Below, piece by piece: positions 35,895-45,097 of a stretch of 59,209 nucleotides of DNA; position 1 is the stretch's first letter, and every line of letters begins with the position of its first letter. The translations under genes were made by a program, and so were the position numbers. The stretch is from positions 1 to 59,209 of the forward strand of contig WHTJ01000016.1 of the NCBI GenBank assembly GCA_009377795.1, given 5' to 3'. Source of the DNA: Propionibacteriales bacterium. Lineage in GTDB: Bacteria; Actinomycetota; Actinomycetes; Propionibacteriales; Nocardioidaceae. The notes under the pieces were generated by a model. That model made no database searches. It saw only the letters and a program-made list of their open reading frames with translations, and was not told the origin of the DNA.

Positions 35895-36686
35895 GTGACG
35901 ACGGCCTCCCCGGACGCACCGGCTACGCGGCGACATCGGGGCACGCGGCTGTCCCGGACGATCTGGGTGGGCGCCGGCATCTGCTGGGTCGTCATCGCCG
36001 CGATCACGTTCGCGGGCGGGGTCGGGCTCGGCCACCACGACGTCGCACTCGAGCAGTCCGGCCCGGCCTGGCCGCTGCGGATCTCGGCCTTCACCTCGGT
36101 CTGGCTGGTGATGGTGGGCGCGATGATGCTGCCGACCGCCGTGCCGATGCTGGAGCTGTTCTGGGCGGTCAGCGCCCGGCAGGCACGACCGGCGCTCGGC
36201 CGCGCGGCCGTCGTGATCTCCTACTTCGCGGTGTGGATCGCGTTCGCGGTGCTCGCGCTGGCCGGTGACGCCGCCGTCCATGTGCTCGTCGACTCGTGGA
36301 GCTGGCTCGCCGCCCGGCCCGGTCTCGTACTCGGCGGCACGCTCGTACTGGCCGGTGGGTTCCAGTTCAGCAAGCTGAAGAAGGCCTGCCTGACCGCGTG
36401 CCGATCACCGATGAGCCTGCTGTGGGAGCACTATCGCCGTGGCCCGGGAGGCGCCTGGGCGCTCGGCATGCGGCACGCGCTCCTGTGCCTGGGCTGCTGC
36501 TGGGCACTGATGCTCGTGATGTTCGCGACCGGCACCGGGAGCCTTGGCTGGATGCTGCTGCTCACGGCCGTGATGGTCGCCGAGAAGACCACATCATGGG
36601 GCGCGCGCCTCGTCACGCCGGTCGGTGTCGCGCTCATCACCGGAGGGCTCGCGGTGTCCCTCACCGCACTCGTCGCAACGACCTAG
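35895..36686 (+). CDS. DUF2182 integral membrane protein
   Basis: GTG 35895 gives 263 residues with about six membrane helices. VWLVMVGAMMLPTAVPML (about 71-88) with its MM-P-PM motif, KACLTACRSP and CLGCCWALMLVMFATG are typical of DUF2182 (predicted metal-binding membrane proteins). Translation is likely coupled to the DUF1326 gene, 12 nt upstream. No function is established. Confidence 0.88.
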   Translation: MTTASPDAPATRRHRGTRLSRTIWVGAGICWVVIAAITFAGGVGLGHHDVALEQSGPAWPLRISAFTSVWLVMVGAMMLPTAVPMLELFWAVSARQARPALGRAAVVISYFAVWIAFAVLALAGDAAVHVLVDSWSWLAARPGLVLGGTLVLAGGFQFSKLKKACLTACRSPMSLLWEHYRRGPGGAWALGMRHALLCLGCCWALMLVMFATGTGSLGWMLLLTAVMVAEKTTSWGARLVTPVGVALITGGLAVSLTALVATT

Positions 36687-36695
36687 GAGGCGACC

Positions 36696-36830
36696 GTGTT
36701 CGTCGTTCTTCATACCGGGCACGGCCACGGTCCGGACCCGGCCGTGCTCGCGCTGCTCGCCGTCGTCGTGGTACTCGGCGTCATGGCCGGAGTCGCGGCC
36801 ATCTGGCGTATGCAGGGAAGACGCCGTTAA
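36696..36830 (+). CDS. Small single-pass membrane protein
   Basis: GTG 36696 follows AGGAGG, giving 44 residues: an N-terminal [10 protein letters not shown] segment, one membrane helix and a basic tail RMQGRRR. It lies 9 nt behind the DUF2182 gene and probably belongs to the same operon. The His-rich front (three His within six residues) could bind metal. Its stop TAA overlaps the TAA of the convergent TrpB2 gene within the palindrome TTAA. Confidence 0.65.
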   Translation: MFVVLHTGHGHGPDPAVLALLAVVVVLGVMAGVAAIWRMQGRRR

Positions 36831-38191
36831 GAGACGCCGGCCGGAACGCCCGCCAGCGACGCCTCCAGCGTGGTGTCGGAGAGCTCGTTGTCCACCATGT
36901 CGCCCGTCAGGTAGGCGGCGTACGCCGGAAGGTCGAGATGCGCGTGCCCGCACAACGCGGTGAGGATCGCCTTCTCCTCACCGGTCTCTTTGCAACGCAG
37001 GGCCTCCTGGACGCACGCCGCCAGCGCGTGAGTCGGCTCCGGTGCCGGGATGATGCCCTCCGTGCGAGCGAAGCGTACGCCGGCCGCGAAGCAGTCCTGC
37101 TGGCCGACCGCCATCGCGTCGACCAGCCCCAGCTCGTAGATGTGCGACATCAGCGGCGACATGCCGTGGTAGCGCAGCCCGCCGGCGTGGATCGGGTCCG
37201 GGATGAAGTCATGCCCGAGCGTGTGCATCTTGAGCAGCGGCGTCAGTCCGGCCGTGTCCCCGAAGTCGTACGCGTAACGGCCGCGGGTCAGGGACGGGCA
37301 GGCGGCCGGCTCCACGGCCCGGATCACCGGGGACATTCTGCCTGCCATTTTCTCACGGAGGAAAGGAAAAACCAGACCGCCGAAATTGGAGCCGCCCCCG
37401 GTGCAGCCGACGATCACGTCAGGCACGTCCTCCGCGAGCTCGAACTGCTTCAGCGCCTCCTCGCCGATGACTGTCTGGTGCATCAGCACATGGTTGAGGA
37501 CACTGCCGAGTGCGTACCTGGCGTTCGGGTCGGGAGCGGCGGCCTCGACCGCCTCGCTGATCGCGATCCCGAGGCTCCCGGTCGAGTCCGGATGCTCGGC
37601 CAGCACCGCACGCCCGGACGCCGTCACGTCCGACGGACTCGGATGCACGGTGGCGCCGAAGGTCTCCATCATGATCTTGCGGTACGGCTTCTGGTCGTAC
37701 GACGCACGCACCTGCCAAACCTCGCACTCGAGTCCGAATGTGGCACAGGCGAAGGCCAGCGCACTCCCCCATTGCCCGGCGCCGGTCTCGGTGGTGAGCC
37801 TGCCGACGCCCTCGGCCGCGTTGTAGTACGCCTGCGGCACCGCAGTGTTCGGCTTGTGCGAGCCGACCGGGCTGACCCCCTCGTACTTGTAGTAGATCCG
37901 CGCCGGCGTACCCAGCGCGCGCTCCAGCCTCCGGGCGCGGTAGAGCGGCGACGGTCGCCAGAGCCGGTAGACGTCGAGCACCTCACCGGGGATGTCGACG
38001 TACCGCTCCGTCGTCACCTCCTGGCCGATCAGGGCCTGCGGGAAGAGCGGCGCGAGGTCGTCCGGGCCGACCGGCTGCAGGGTCCCGGGATGCAGCGGTG
38101 GCGGCGGTGGCTCGGGCAGATCGGCGATGACGTTGTACCACTGCGTCGGTATCTGATCCTCGTCGAGGACGAACTTCGTACGAGCGGCCAT
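36827..38191 (-). CDS. trpB: TrpB2-type tryptophan synthase beta-like protein
   Basis: The 454-residue PLP enzyme starts at ATG 38191 (GGGAGG 4 nt upstream). [29 protein letters not shown] with PLP-binding Lys113, [21 protein letters not shown] (phosphate loop) and the C-terminal [10 protein letters not shown] are present. The long N-terminal extension marks the TrpB2 group, which often works without TrpA, condensing indole with serine or phosphoserine. No trpA or other trp genes are nearby. Confidence 0.9.
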   Translation of the reverse strand: MAARTKFVLDEDQIPTQWYNVIADLPEPPPPPLHPGTLQPVGPDDLAPLFPQALIGQEVTTERYVDIPGEVLDVYRLWRPSPLYRARRLERALGTPARIYYKYEGVSPVGSHKPNTAVPQAYYNAAEGVGRLTTETGAGQWGSALAFACATFGLECEVWQVRASYDQKPYRKIMMETFGATVHPSPSDVTASGRAVLAEHPDSTGSLGIAISEAVEAAAPDPNARYALGSVLNHVLMHQTVIGEEALKQFELAEDVPDVIVGCTGGGSNFGGLVFPFLREKMAGRMSPVIRAVEPAACPSLTRGRYAYDFGDTAGLTPLLKMHTLGHDFIPDPIHAGGLRYHGMSPLMSHIYELGLVDAMAVGQQDCFAAGVRFARTEGIIPAPEPTHALAACVQEALRCKETGEEKAILTALCGHAHLDLPAYAAYLTGDMVDNELSDTTLEASLAGVPAGVS

Positions 38192-38332
38192 CGCGCCTCC
38201 CTGATCGGATTCGGACCCCTGCACTCACGCTAGAGCCATCCGGCCGGTTCGAGCCAGTCGGCTTGACAGCCGTCGTCGCACCTATTTGGGTGTCATGCGT
38301 TCCCTTCCCGATCGAGTCTGCCGAGGAACCGC

Positions 38333-39337
38333 ATGCCAGTGATCGACGTCCATGCCCACGTGACACCGGACCGTTACAAGGAGGCGATCCGTACCACCGG
38401 AAGCTGGCACGGGCTCGGCCCGGAGGCCGGTGAGCTGAACCGTGCCGGCTTCAACACCTCGTTGCCGGACCGGCTCGCCGAGATGGACGCGATGGGCGTT
38501 GACGTCCAGCTCATCACACCGACGGTCGGTTTTTATCAGTACGACAAGGATCTCGCAGTCACGTCCGTCGTCGCCCGCGACTGCAACGACGCGATCGCCG
38601 AGATCGTCGAGCAGCACCCGGACAGGTTCGCCGGGCTGGGCATCACGCCGATGCAGGACGTGCCCTCTACCATCGCGGAGATGGAGCGCGTCGTCCGCGA
38701 CCTCGGTCTCAAGGGCGTCGTGATCGGCGACCACGTCAACGGGCACACCTACGACGAGCCCGGGTTCCTGCCGTTCTTCCGCGCCGCGGAGGACCTGGGC
38801 GCGATCGTCTTCTTCCACCAGGGCAAGGACACCTGCGTACAGCAGCGGATCAGCCGCTACAGCCTGCCCAACGCGGTCGGCAACCTCACCGACCGGACGC
38901 TCACGTTCGCCACGCTCGTCTTCGGCGGGGTCATGGATGCCTGCCCGGATCTCAAGCCGTTGCTGGCGCACGGTGGCGGCTACGCCGCATTCGGCGCGGG
39001 CCGTCTCGACAAGGTCGCCGGCGCCTTCGAGGGCGGGTACCCGGACGGCCCGCTCACGCCGCCGTTCGGCGCAGAGTGGACCGAGAAGCTGGTGATCACT
39101 CGGCCGCCCAGCACGTACCTTCCGCAGTTCCATTACGACTGCTGCACGTACGACGGACCGGCGCTGCGGTTCGTCATCGACACCGTGGGAATCGACCGCG
39201 TGATGCTGGGAACCGACTACCCGGCCCCCATGTTCCTGAAGGACCCCGTGCGCTGGGTCAACGGCCTGGACGTCCTTACGGATGCCGAGAAGCAGGCCAT
39301 CCTCTCCGACAACGCCGCCGCCCTGCTCGATCTCTGA
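38333..39337 (+). CDS. Amidohydrolase (ACMSD/AmidoH_2 type)
   Basis: The 334-residue protein begins with IDVHAHVTPDRY (metal HxH). QLITPTVGFYQYDKDL, RFAGLGITPMQDVPS, AIVFFHQGK, LKPLLAHGGGYAAFGAGRLDKV and VMLGTDYPAPMF follow. Motifs match the TIM-barrel decarboxylase/hydrolase family also present at 24968, with which it shares layout. Isolated between TrpB2 (opposite strand) and a peptide gene, its pathway is unknown. Confidence 0.88.
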   Translation: MPVIDVHAHVTPDRYKEAIRTTGSWHGLGPEAGELNRAGFNTSLPDRLAEMDAMGVDVQLITPTVGFYQYDKDLAVTSVVARDCNDAIAEIVEQHPDRFAGLGITPMQDVPSTIAEMERVVRDLGLKGVVIGDHVNGHTYDEPGFLPFFRAAEDLGAIVFFHQGKDTCVQQRISRYSLPNAVGNLTDRTLTFATLVFGGVMDACPDLKPLLAHGGGYAAFGAGRLDKVAGAFEGGYPDGPLTPPFGAEWTEKLVITRPPSTYLPQFHYDCCTYDGPALRFVIDTVGIDRVMLGTDYPAPMFLKDPVRWVNGLDVLTDAEKQAILSDNAAALLDL

Positions 39338-39481
39338 TCCAACGGGTCCACTCCGTGGTGACGGTTCACCTACGGGCCTCGTCCGTGTAGGCTCGGTGCG
39401 GCTCACAGCAGAGCCGCCTGCAGACATACCAAGCCAGTCTGATATCTACCCGGGGATGTGGCACGAGCTTCTTGCCGTTCG

Positions 39482-39497
39482 TGTGCATTTTGTCACA
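39482..39497. promoter_or_regulatory. CRP/GlxR-like binding site
   Basis: TGTGCATTTTGTCACA matches the CRP-family consensus TGTGA-N6-TCACA at 9 of 10 fixed positions. It lies 194 nt upstream of the RGNQWG peptide start, in a stretch (39338-39675) of noticeably lower GC. Apart from a possible in-frame upstream extension of the peptide gene, I see nothing else there. Confidence 0.5.
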
Positions 39498-39675
39498 CAG
39501 AGATATGGTTACTCCCGAGAAACAACTAGGGGTTGCGTCGTCAGTGGACGGCCATTTCGCCCGGGGAGTGGAAAAGCTCCTGAATAGGCAATATGTTCGG
39601 GGTGCCACTGGCGACGAGATCGTGCCATATTCGATGAAGACCCCGCCGTCAAAGTCAAATGAGGAGCGCTCACTC

Positions 39676-39813
39676 ATGACACTTACCCCTGCCATCATCT
39701 GCTCGAACCACCAATCGGCCCGCGGCAACCAGTGGGGCCGCGGCAACCAGTGGGGCCGCGGCAACCAGTGGGGCCGCGGCAACCAGTGGGGCCGCGGCAA
39801 CCAGTGGGGCTGA
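39676..39813 (+). CDS. Repeat peptide with five RGNQWG units
   Basis: From ATG 39676 (GAGGAG 9 nt upstream) a 45-residue peptide is encoded: a 15-residue leader MTLTPAIICSNHQSA and then five identical RGNQWG units ending at the stop. The frame is open upstream to 39472, so a longer leader is possible. The coding units are perfect 18-bp tandem repeats. No maturation enzyme, transporter or immunity gene is adjacent. The next gene encodes a cyclic-di-GMP protein. It could be a repeat-core peptide precursor, a small structural peptide, or a non-coding repeat with a fortuitous frame. Confidence 0.5.
   Translation: MTLTPAIICSNHQSARGNQWGRGNQWGRGNQWGRGNQWGRGNQWG
39721..39810 (+). repeat. Five perfect 18-bp tandem repeats
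   Basis: Unit CGCGGCAACCAGTGGGGC, five consecutive identical copies with no substitution even at third codon positions. The identity suggests recent expansion or conversion. Confidence 0.95.
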
Positions 39814-39918
39814 CTAGGTACCGTCTCTGACTGACCTGAGAGTTGGCAACTCAACTCCAAGCCGTTCGGGTCCCCCGCCAACAGATCATTCTGTGACCAG
39901 ACCGGGCAGAATGGCCTC

Positions 39919-42747
39919 ATGAGCGTAGACAGCGCGCCTCCACAGCCAGTTCGGGTCGCAGCTGTCAGCATGGTGACACTTCTTGTAGGTGTCGCGCTTG
40001 CCGTGCCGTTCGGCCTGGCAGCGGACTTCGAGCTCGGTGCACCAGAGATTGCACTCACACTCGTCCTGATCGGGGTATACGTACGCCCGCAGCGAGCACT
40101 GACAGCCACCGACAACATCGAGGAAATCTCGTTGGACGAGGTGGTATTGGTAGCCATGCTCGTTGTCATGGCCCCGGCGGAGGTGCTTGGGGCCCTCGCG
40201 CTGGCGTCGATCGCAAGTAGTGTCGCCGCCCGTCGGCACATCGTCAAAGCCGCGTTCAACGTGGGCCAACTCCTGATCGCGTGCGTCGCCGGGCTCGCTG
40301 CAGCATCCCTATTCACCGGCTTGCCGCCGCACAACATCACCGTGTCCAGTGTCGGCACAGGGATGCTAGCGACGTTCCTCTACGGGGTTTGCTCGGCGGC
40401 GATCGTGCGCCGGATGGTCTCCTATGCCACCGGCGCCGAGCTCAAAGGATCGCTCCGGGACGTCGCGCGCCAATCTTCCACACGGATCTGCGCAATCGCC
40501 CTGGGTGGGGTCGGCACACTCGCAGTTGGAGCGAGCATCTACGCCCTGCCGATCGTCGTTGTGCTAGTGCTCTTCGTGCAACGTGCCTTCGCCTCGGCGA
40601 TGCGTGAGGTGTCTGCGCGTCGCCACGCCGAACGTCTGCAGCTCGCGACAGGTACTCTCCGAACGCAGCCCTCGCCCGAGGCAGTCACGGACGACCTCGT
40701 CAAGGAGACCAAGGATCTTCTTGCCGCGCAATCAGTTGCGGTCGTACAGAGCGAGGATCATCTCCCAGACAATTCCATCAGCGCAGCGGTCGGGTTCGAA
40801 CGGGTGCTCTACGCCACAGGCCGAATCGGAGGCGGAGAGTGGACGGTTCAGGAGCGGACCACGCTGCAGACACTCGCCGGTGTTGCGGGTGACGTCCTCC
40901 GGTCGACCCAGTTGATCGCCGAGCTCCGCACCGTCACACACTCCCAGAGCGAGGGGATCATCGCCGTCGACCTCGAATGCCACGTAACCCTGGCCAATCC
41001 CGCAGCGGTCAGAATGACCGGCCACAAGGAGGAGCACAACCTCCTCGGCCGGCACATGACCGAGGTGTGCGCCCTCAAGCAGGGCAACCGGCAGATCGAC
41101 TTCGACACGATGGTCGCCGAGCAGCAGATCGCCAAGGACATCGACGCCGTACTCGTCGCGCCGGACCTCAGCGGCGTCGACGTCGCGTTCAGCCTCACCC
41201 CGCTCCGGATGTCCGGCGTACACGCGGGCGCCGTACTCGTTCTCCGCGACATCACCGAACGACGCGCCCTGCAGAACGCCATGGCCCATCGCGCGCTGCA
41301 CGACGAGCTCACCGGACTGCCCAACCGCAGGCTCCTGCTCGACCGGCTCGACCACGCCCTCGCGAGGCTGGCCAAGCACGACGGCCAGCACGGCCTCCTC
41401 TTCGTCGACCTCGACCGGTTCAAGCTGGTCAACGACTCGCACGGCCACCTGATCGGCGACCGCCTGCTGATCCAGGTCGCGCATCGCCTCCGGCGCAACC
41501 TCTCGGAGGCCGACACGGTCTCGCGGTTCTCCGGCGATGAGTTCGTCGTGCTCGTCGAGGACGTGCCGAGCGAGGATGTCCTGCGAAAGATCGGCGAACG
41601 GCTGCGCAAGGCGATCGAGCCGCCGTTCCAGATCGGGGACATCGAGATCCACATGTCGGTGGTCATCGGGCTCGCGCTCGCTCGGCCGGGGCAGTCCCGC
41701 GACGACGTGCTCGCCGCGGCCGACACGGCGGCGTACGCCGCCAAGGCGGCCGGACGCAACGCCATCAAGATGGCATCCGACGACCTGCTGGAGAGGGCCC
41801 GCAACCGGCTCCACCTCGAGTCCCAGCTGCGCGAGGCCATCACGAACAACCGGCTCGAGGTCCATTACCAGCCGATCGTCACGACCCGGCGCGCCCGCGT
41901 GGTCGGCGTCGAGGCACTGGTCCGGTGGAACACCGAGGACCGCGGCGTCGTGATGCCGAAGAACTTCATCCCCTTGGCCGAGGAGTCCGGCCTGATCGTG
42001 CCGCTCGGCCAGTGGGTGCTGAACGAGGCCTGCCGCGCCGTACAGGAATGGACCCAGGCACACCCAAACCGGCGCCCGCTGACACTCTCGGTCAACCTCT
42101 CTGCGCTGCAGTTCGCCTCGCCCGGTCTTGCCCGGCAGGTGTCCGGTGCGCTGGACGCGTCCGGCCTGGATCCGTCCCAGCTCTGCCTGGAGATCACCGA
42201 GTCGGTGTTGATGACCGACCTCCGCAGCGCCTCCCGCTCGGTGCAGGCCCTGCGGGACATCGGCGTACGCGTCGCGATCGACGACTTCGGCACCGGCTAC
42301 TCGTCCCTGTCCTACCTCAAGCACCTGACCGTCGACGTGGTCAAGCTGGACGGCAGCTTCACCGCCGGGCTCGACCACGACCTCGTCGACGCCGAGATCG
42401 TCTCCGCCGTACTCCGCCTGGCCAGCGCACTCGGCATCGACACCATCGCCGAAGGCGTCGAGACGGTGAGCCAGTGGCGGCTCCTGGAGCAGATGGGCTG
42501 CCCGCTGATCCAGGGATTCATCGCGGCCTATCCCCTGGTCGCCACGAACTTCCTGGAATTCTGGAGCAACCGGGAGCGGTCGCTCCGTGCGGTGCTGGAC
42601 AGCCCGCGAGCCACCGCCGGCGCCGTCGAGGTGCTGCAGAGCACCGGTCGCGGTCTGAGCGAGCTGGACGCGATGGGTACGCCGCTCGGCGGTCCGCCTG
42701 TCGGCAACGGGGACCTGGACGAGCTGAACGTCAGGGACGGCATCTGA
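39919..42747 (+). CDS. GGDEF-EAL cyclic-di-GMP protein with membrane and PAS regions
   Basis: 942 residues. The N-terminal 230 hold about six membrane segments (an MHYT/MASE-like sensor region, not assigned). A GAF-like and a PAS-like part follow (EGIIAVDLECHVTLANPAAVRMTG, about 350-373). The GGDEF domain has SGDEF near 538-542 with DELTGLPNRR and DLDRFKLVNDSHGH. The EAL domain has EAL at 665-667 (GVEALVRW), SVNLSALQF, LEITES, DDFGTGYSS and AEGVET, so phosphodiesterase residues are complete. The GGDEF first Gly is Ser, a tolerated variant. It may both make and degrade c-di-GMP. The preceding peptide gene ends 105 nt upstream. Confidence 0.93.
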   Translation: MSVDSAPPQPVRVAAVSMVTLLVGVALAVPFGLAADFELGAPEIALTLVLIGVYVRPQRALTATDNIEEISLDEVVLVAMLVVMAPAEVLGALALASIASSVAARRHIVKAAFNVGQLLIACVAGLAAASLFTGLPPHNITVSSVGTGMLATFLYGVCSAAIVRRMVSYATGAELKGSLRDVARQSSTRICAIALGGVGTLAVGASIYALPIVVVLVLFVQRAFASAMREVSARRHAERLQLATGTLRTQPSPEAVTDDLVKETKDLLAAQSVAVVQSEDHLPDNSISAAVGFERVLYATGRIGGGEWTVQERTTLQTLAGVAGDVLRSTQLIAELRTVTHSQSEGIIAVDLECHVTLANPAAVRMTGHKEEHNLLGRHMTEVCALKQGNRQIDFDTMVAEQQIAKDIDAVLVAPDLSGVDVAFSLTPLRMSGVHAGAVLVLRDITERRALQNAMAHRALHDELTGLPNRRLLLDRLDHALARLAKHDGQHGLLFVDLDRFKLVNDSHGHLIGDRLLIQVAHRLRRNLSEADTVSRFSGDEFVVLVEDVPSEDVLRKIGERLRKAIEPPFQIGDIEIHMSVVIGLALARPGQSRDDVLAAADTAAYAAKAAGRNAIKMASDDLLERARNRLHLESQLREAITNNRLEVHYQPIVTTRRARVVGVEALVRWNTEDRGVVMPKNFIPLAEESGLIVPLGQWVLNEACRAVQEWTQAHPNRRPLTLSVNLSALQFASPGLARQVSGALDASGLDPSQLCLEITESVLMTDLRSASRSVQALRDIGVRVAIDDFGTGYSSLSYLKHLTVDVVKLDGSFTAGLDHDLVDAEIVSAVLRLASALGIDTIAEGVETVSQWRLLEQMGCPLIQGFIAAYPLVATNFLEFWSNRERSLRAVLDSPRATAGAVEVLQSTGRGLSELDAMGTPLGGPPVGNGDLDELNVRDGI

Positions 42748-42790
42748 GCCGTCACCGGAACCACGACGCGGACGCTCGGTGAGACACGGC

Positions 42791-43171
42791 CTAGAGGTAC
42801 AGGCCCGTCTGGTCGGCATCGAGGCGCTCGGCGGCGACGGCATGCACATCGCGCTCGCGCAGCAGGATGTAGTCGGTGCCACGCACCTCGACCTCGGCCC
42901 GATCCTCCGGATCGAACAACACCCGGTCGCCGAGTTCGATGGTGCGTACGTTCGCGCCCACCGCGACCACCTTCGCCCACATCAGCCGCCGGCCCATCTG
43001 CGCGGTGGCGGGGATGACGATGCCCGCCGACGAACGGCGCTCGCCGGTCTCGGCATCCGGGGACACCAGGAGGCGGTCGTGCAGCATCCGGATCGGAAGC
43101 CGCTCATCACCAAGCGGTCCGGAATCGTTCGAGACCCGCTCGTTGTCGAGCGGGGCAGACTTCTTGGTCAA
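42791..43171 (-). CDS. GroES-like co-chaperonin domain protein
   Basis: 126 residues from TTG 43171. RMLHDRLLVSPDAETGERRSSAGIVIP (about 28-54) and WAKVVAVGANVRTIELGDRVLFDPEDRAEVEVRGTDYILLRERDVHAV show the GroES beta-barrel fold including a mobile-loop region. It is longer at the N-terminus than true GroES and stands alone without groEL. A specialised chaperone partner or a paralogue is likely. It follows the DUF3618 gene closely. Confidence 0.8.
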   Translation of the reverse strand: MTKKSAPLDNERVSNDSGPLGDERLPIRMLHDRLLVSPDAETGERRSSAGIVIPATAQMGRRLMWAKVVAVGANVRTIELGDRVLFDPEDRAEVEVRGTDYILLRERDVHAVAAERLDADQTGLYL

Positions 43172-43176
43172 CCGGG

Positions 43177-43479
43177 TCAGCCTTTGGCGTGGGTGAGCTT
43201 GCGTACGACGACGAACAAGGCGACCACACCGACGGTCACGCCCGCGATCCGCGCGACCTTGTCCTGGCGCAGCTTGCCGTTGCCGTCGGTGAACTTGGCC
43301 TTGGTCTCCTCGATCTTGCGGTCGATGATCGTCTTCGGCTTCACGCGATACGTCAGCTGATCGAGAGAATCCGCGAGCCTGAGCCGGGTCGCCTCGACCT
43401 CGGCCTCGAGATCCTGTGGCGAGCGGGCGCCATCAGGCACCTCGGCTCGATGCTTCGCCGGCCTGGATGCCTGGCTCAA
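43177..43479 (-). CDS. DUF3618 protein with one membrane helix
   Basis: TTG 43479 follows AAGGAGG by 4 nt and gives 100 residues. RSPQDLEAEVEATRLRLADSLDQLTYRVKPKTI is the DUF3618 signature, ending in one C-terminal membrane helix (IAGVTVGVVALFVVVRKL). DUF3618 proteins are widespread in Actinobacteria and of unknown function. It precedes the GroES-like gene by 5 nt, likely as one transcript. Confidence 0.8.
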   Translation of the reverse strand: MSQASRPAKHRAEVPDGARSPQDLEAEVEATRLRLADSLDQLTYRVKPKTIIDRKIEETKAKFTDGNGKLRQDKVARIAGVTVGVVALFVVVRKLTHAKG

Positions 43480-43576
43480 GGGTCCTCCTTGGGAATGTGC
43501 GTACCTCGCGCTAGAGGTTACCGATGAGTGGCAAAATCCCATAGGCGCGGGTCCTCACCGGGCGTCGCATATCGGC

Positions 43577-44329
43577 TCAGCGCCCGGCCTGGGCGCGACG
43601 CGGGTCGAAGCCGAACGGTAGCTCCAGCCGATGCGCGCGCATCGTGGCCTCGTCGGTGAGTACGTCGACGGTCGCTCCGTCCGCGACGATCACCCCTTCG
43701 GACAGGACGACGGACCGGTCGCAGAGCTGCAGCGCGTACGGCAGGTCGTGCGTGACCATCAGCAGGGTCACCTCCAGGCCGGTCAGGATGTCGGCGAGCT
43801 CCCGACGAGCCGCCGGGTCGAGGTTGGACGACGGCTCGTCGAGCACCAGGATCTCCGGCCGCATCGCCAGCACCGTCGCCACGGCCACCCGTCGCCGCTG
43901 GCCAAACGACAGATGATGCGGCGGGCGATCGGCGAAGGTCCTCATGCCCACCTGGTCGAGGGCGTCCGCGACCCGGGCGTCGAGCTCGTCGCCGCGGATG
44001 CCGAGGTTCGCGGGCCCGAAAGCCACGTCGTCGCGGACCGTGGGCATGAAGAGCTGATCGTCGGGATCCTGGAACACGACACCGACCCGCCGGCGGATCT
44101 CCTGCATGTTCTGTCTGGTGACCTGCAGCCCGGTGACCCGGACCGATCCGCGGGCCGCGGTGAGAATGCCGTTGAGATGCAGCACGAGCGTGGTCTTGCC
44201 GGCGCCGTTCGGGCCGAGCAGCGCGACTCGCTCCCCACGATGGACGTGCAGGTCGACGCCGTACAGCGCCTGGTGCCCGTCGGCGTACGCGAACGCGAGA
44301 CCCCGAACGTCGAGAACCGGCGTACTCAT
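43577..44329 (-). CDS. cbiO: ECF-type Ni/Co transporter ATPase (CbiO/NikO)
   Basis: 250 residues from ATG 44329. Walker A GPNGAGKTT (about 39-47), Q-loop VFQDPDDQLF, signature LSFGQRRR, and Walker B LVLDEPSSNLD. It is the energising ATPase of the CbiMNQO/NikMNQO importer encoded upstream. Its start overlaps the cbiQ stop (ATGA). Ni rather than Co uptake is suggested by the Nur-like box upstream of cbiM. Confidence 0.93.
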   Translation of the reverse strand: MSTPVLDVRGLAFAYADGHQALYGVDLHVHRGERVALLGPNGAGKTTLVLHLNGILTAARGSVRVTGLQVTRQNMQEIRRRVGVVFQDPDDQLFMPTVRDDVAFGPANLGIRGDELDARVADALDQVGMRTFADRPPHHLSFGQRRRVAVATVLAMRPEILVLDEPSSNLDPAARRELADILTGLEVTLLMVTHDLPYALQLCDRSVVLSEGVIVADGATVDVLTDEATMRAHRLELPFGFDPRRAQAGR

Positions 44330-45093
44330 GCCGCGACCCCCCACGCCGCCAGCGAGATCGACAACGCGACTGCGGGCAGCATTATCGCGGTCAGCCACTG
44401 CACCCGGGTCGCCGCCACTTCCCCGAGGGACGGCATGGTGCCGGCATAGCCGCGCGACAACATCGCCAGATGCACGCGCTCCCCCCGCTCGTACGACCGG
44501 ATGAACAGCGCGCCACCGGACCGGGCGACCACCGGCCACGAGCGGAGTCCCTTCGCCTGGAAGCCGCGCGACTCCCGTGCGATCTTCATACGACCCATCT
44601 CGGCGCCCGCCACGTCGAGGTAGCGGATCATGAAGGCCATGATCTGCACCAGCTGCGCGGGAAGGCGCAGCCGTTCCAGCCCGGCCAGGATGTCCCGCGG
44701 CTCGGTTGTCGCCGCGAGAAGCAGGGAGGCGGCGACACCGAGAGTTCCCTTGCACAGGAGGGTAAGACCGGCGTGCAGGCCGGCCTCCGAAACCGACAGG
44801 CCGAGCACGTCGGTGCGTGGCCCGGTCGACATGAACGGCAGCAGCAGGGCGAACACCACGAACGGCGTCTCCACGACCATCCGCTTGACGATGAACGGCG
44901 CCGGTACACGCGACACCACCAGCACGCCGACGAGCGCGAGCGCGTGGAGCCCGAAGGCCCAGTAGGCGCGCGACGGAGTCGCGACCACGCACAGGACGAA
45001 GGTGACCAGCGCCAGCACCTTGCAGTGCCCCGGAAGCCGGTGCAGCGGCGAGTGCGCGTGGAAGTACAGCCGGTGGCCGTGCGCTGCCCCCAC
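44326..45093 (-). CDS. cbiQ: ECF-type transporter membrane subunit CbiQ/NikQ
   Basis: GTG 45093 lies 4 nt behind the upstream TAG; 255 residues. Several membrane helices plus the ERLRLPAQLVQIMAFMIRYLDVAGAEMGRMKIARESRGF coupling region (typical A-R-G motifs of T-components), followed by HLAMLSRGYAG. It couples the ATPase to the substrate-capture protein CbiM. It is the third gene of the four-gene operon. Confidence 0.92.
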   Translation of the reverse strand: MGAAHGHRLYFHAHSPLHRLPGHCKVLALVTFVLCVVATPSRAYWAFGLHALALVGVLVVSRVPAPFIVKRMVVETPFVVFALLLPFMSTGPRTDVLGLSVSEAGLHAGLTLLCKGTLGVAASLLLAATTEPRDILAGLERLRLPAQLVQIMAFMIRYLDVAGAEMGRMKIARESRGFQAKGLRSWPVVARSGGALFIRSYERGERVHLAMLSRGYAGTMPSLGEVAATRVQWLTAIMLPAVALSISLAAWGVAA

Positions 45094-45097
45094 GGCT

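Noticed and set aside
39338-39675. c-di-GMP riboswitch before the GGDEF-EAL gene
   Set aside because: I could not find the conserved GEMM core or helices by eye; a covariance search would be decisive.
39721-39810. CRISPR array
   Set aside because: Repeats are contiguous 18-mers without spacers and no cas genes are present.
40732-42882. 716-residue open frame opposite the GGDEF-EAL gene
   Set aside because: It is a GC-rich shadow frame of the strongly supported plus-strand gene and shows no domain motifs.
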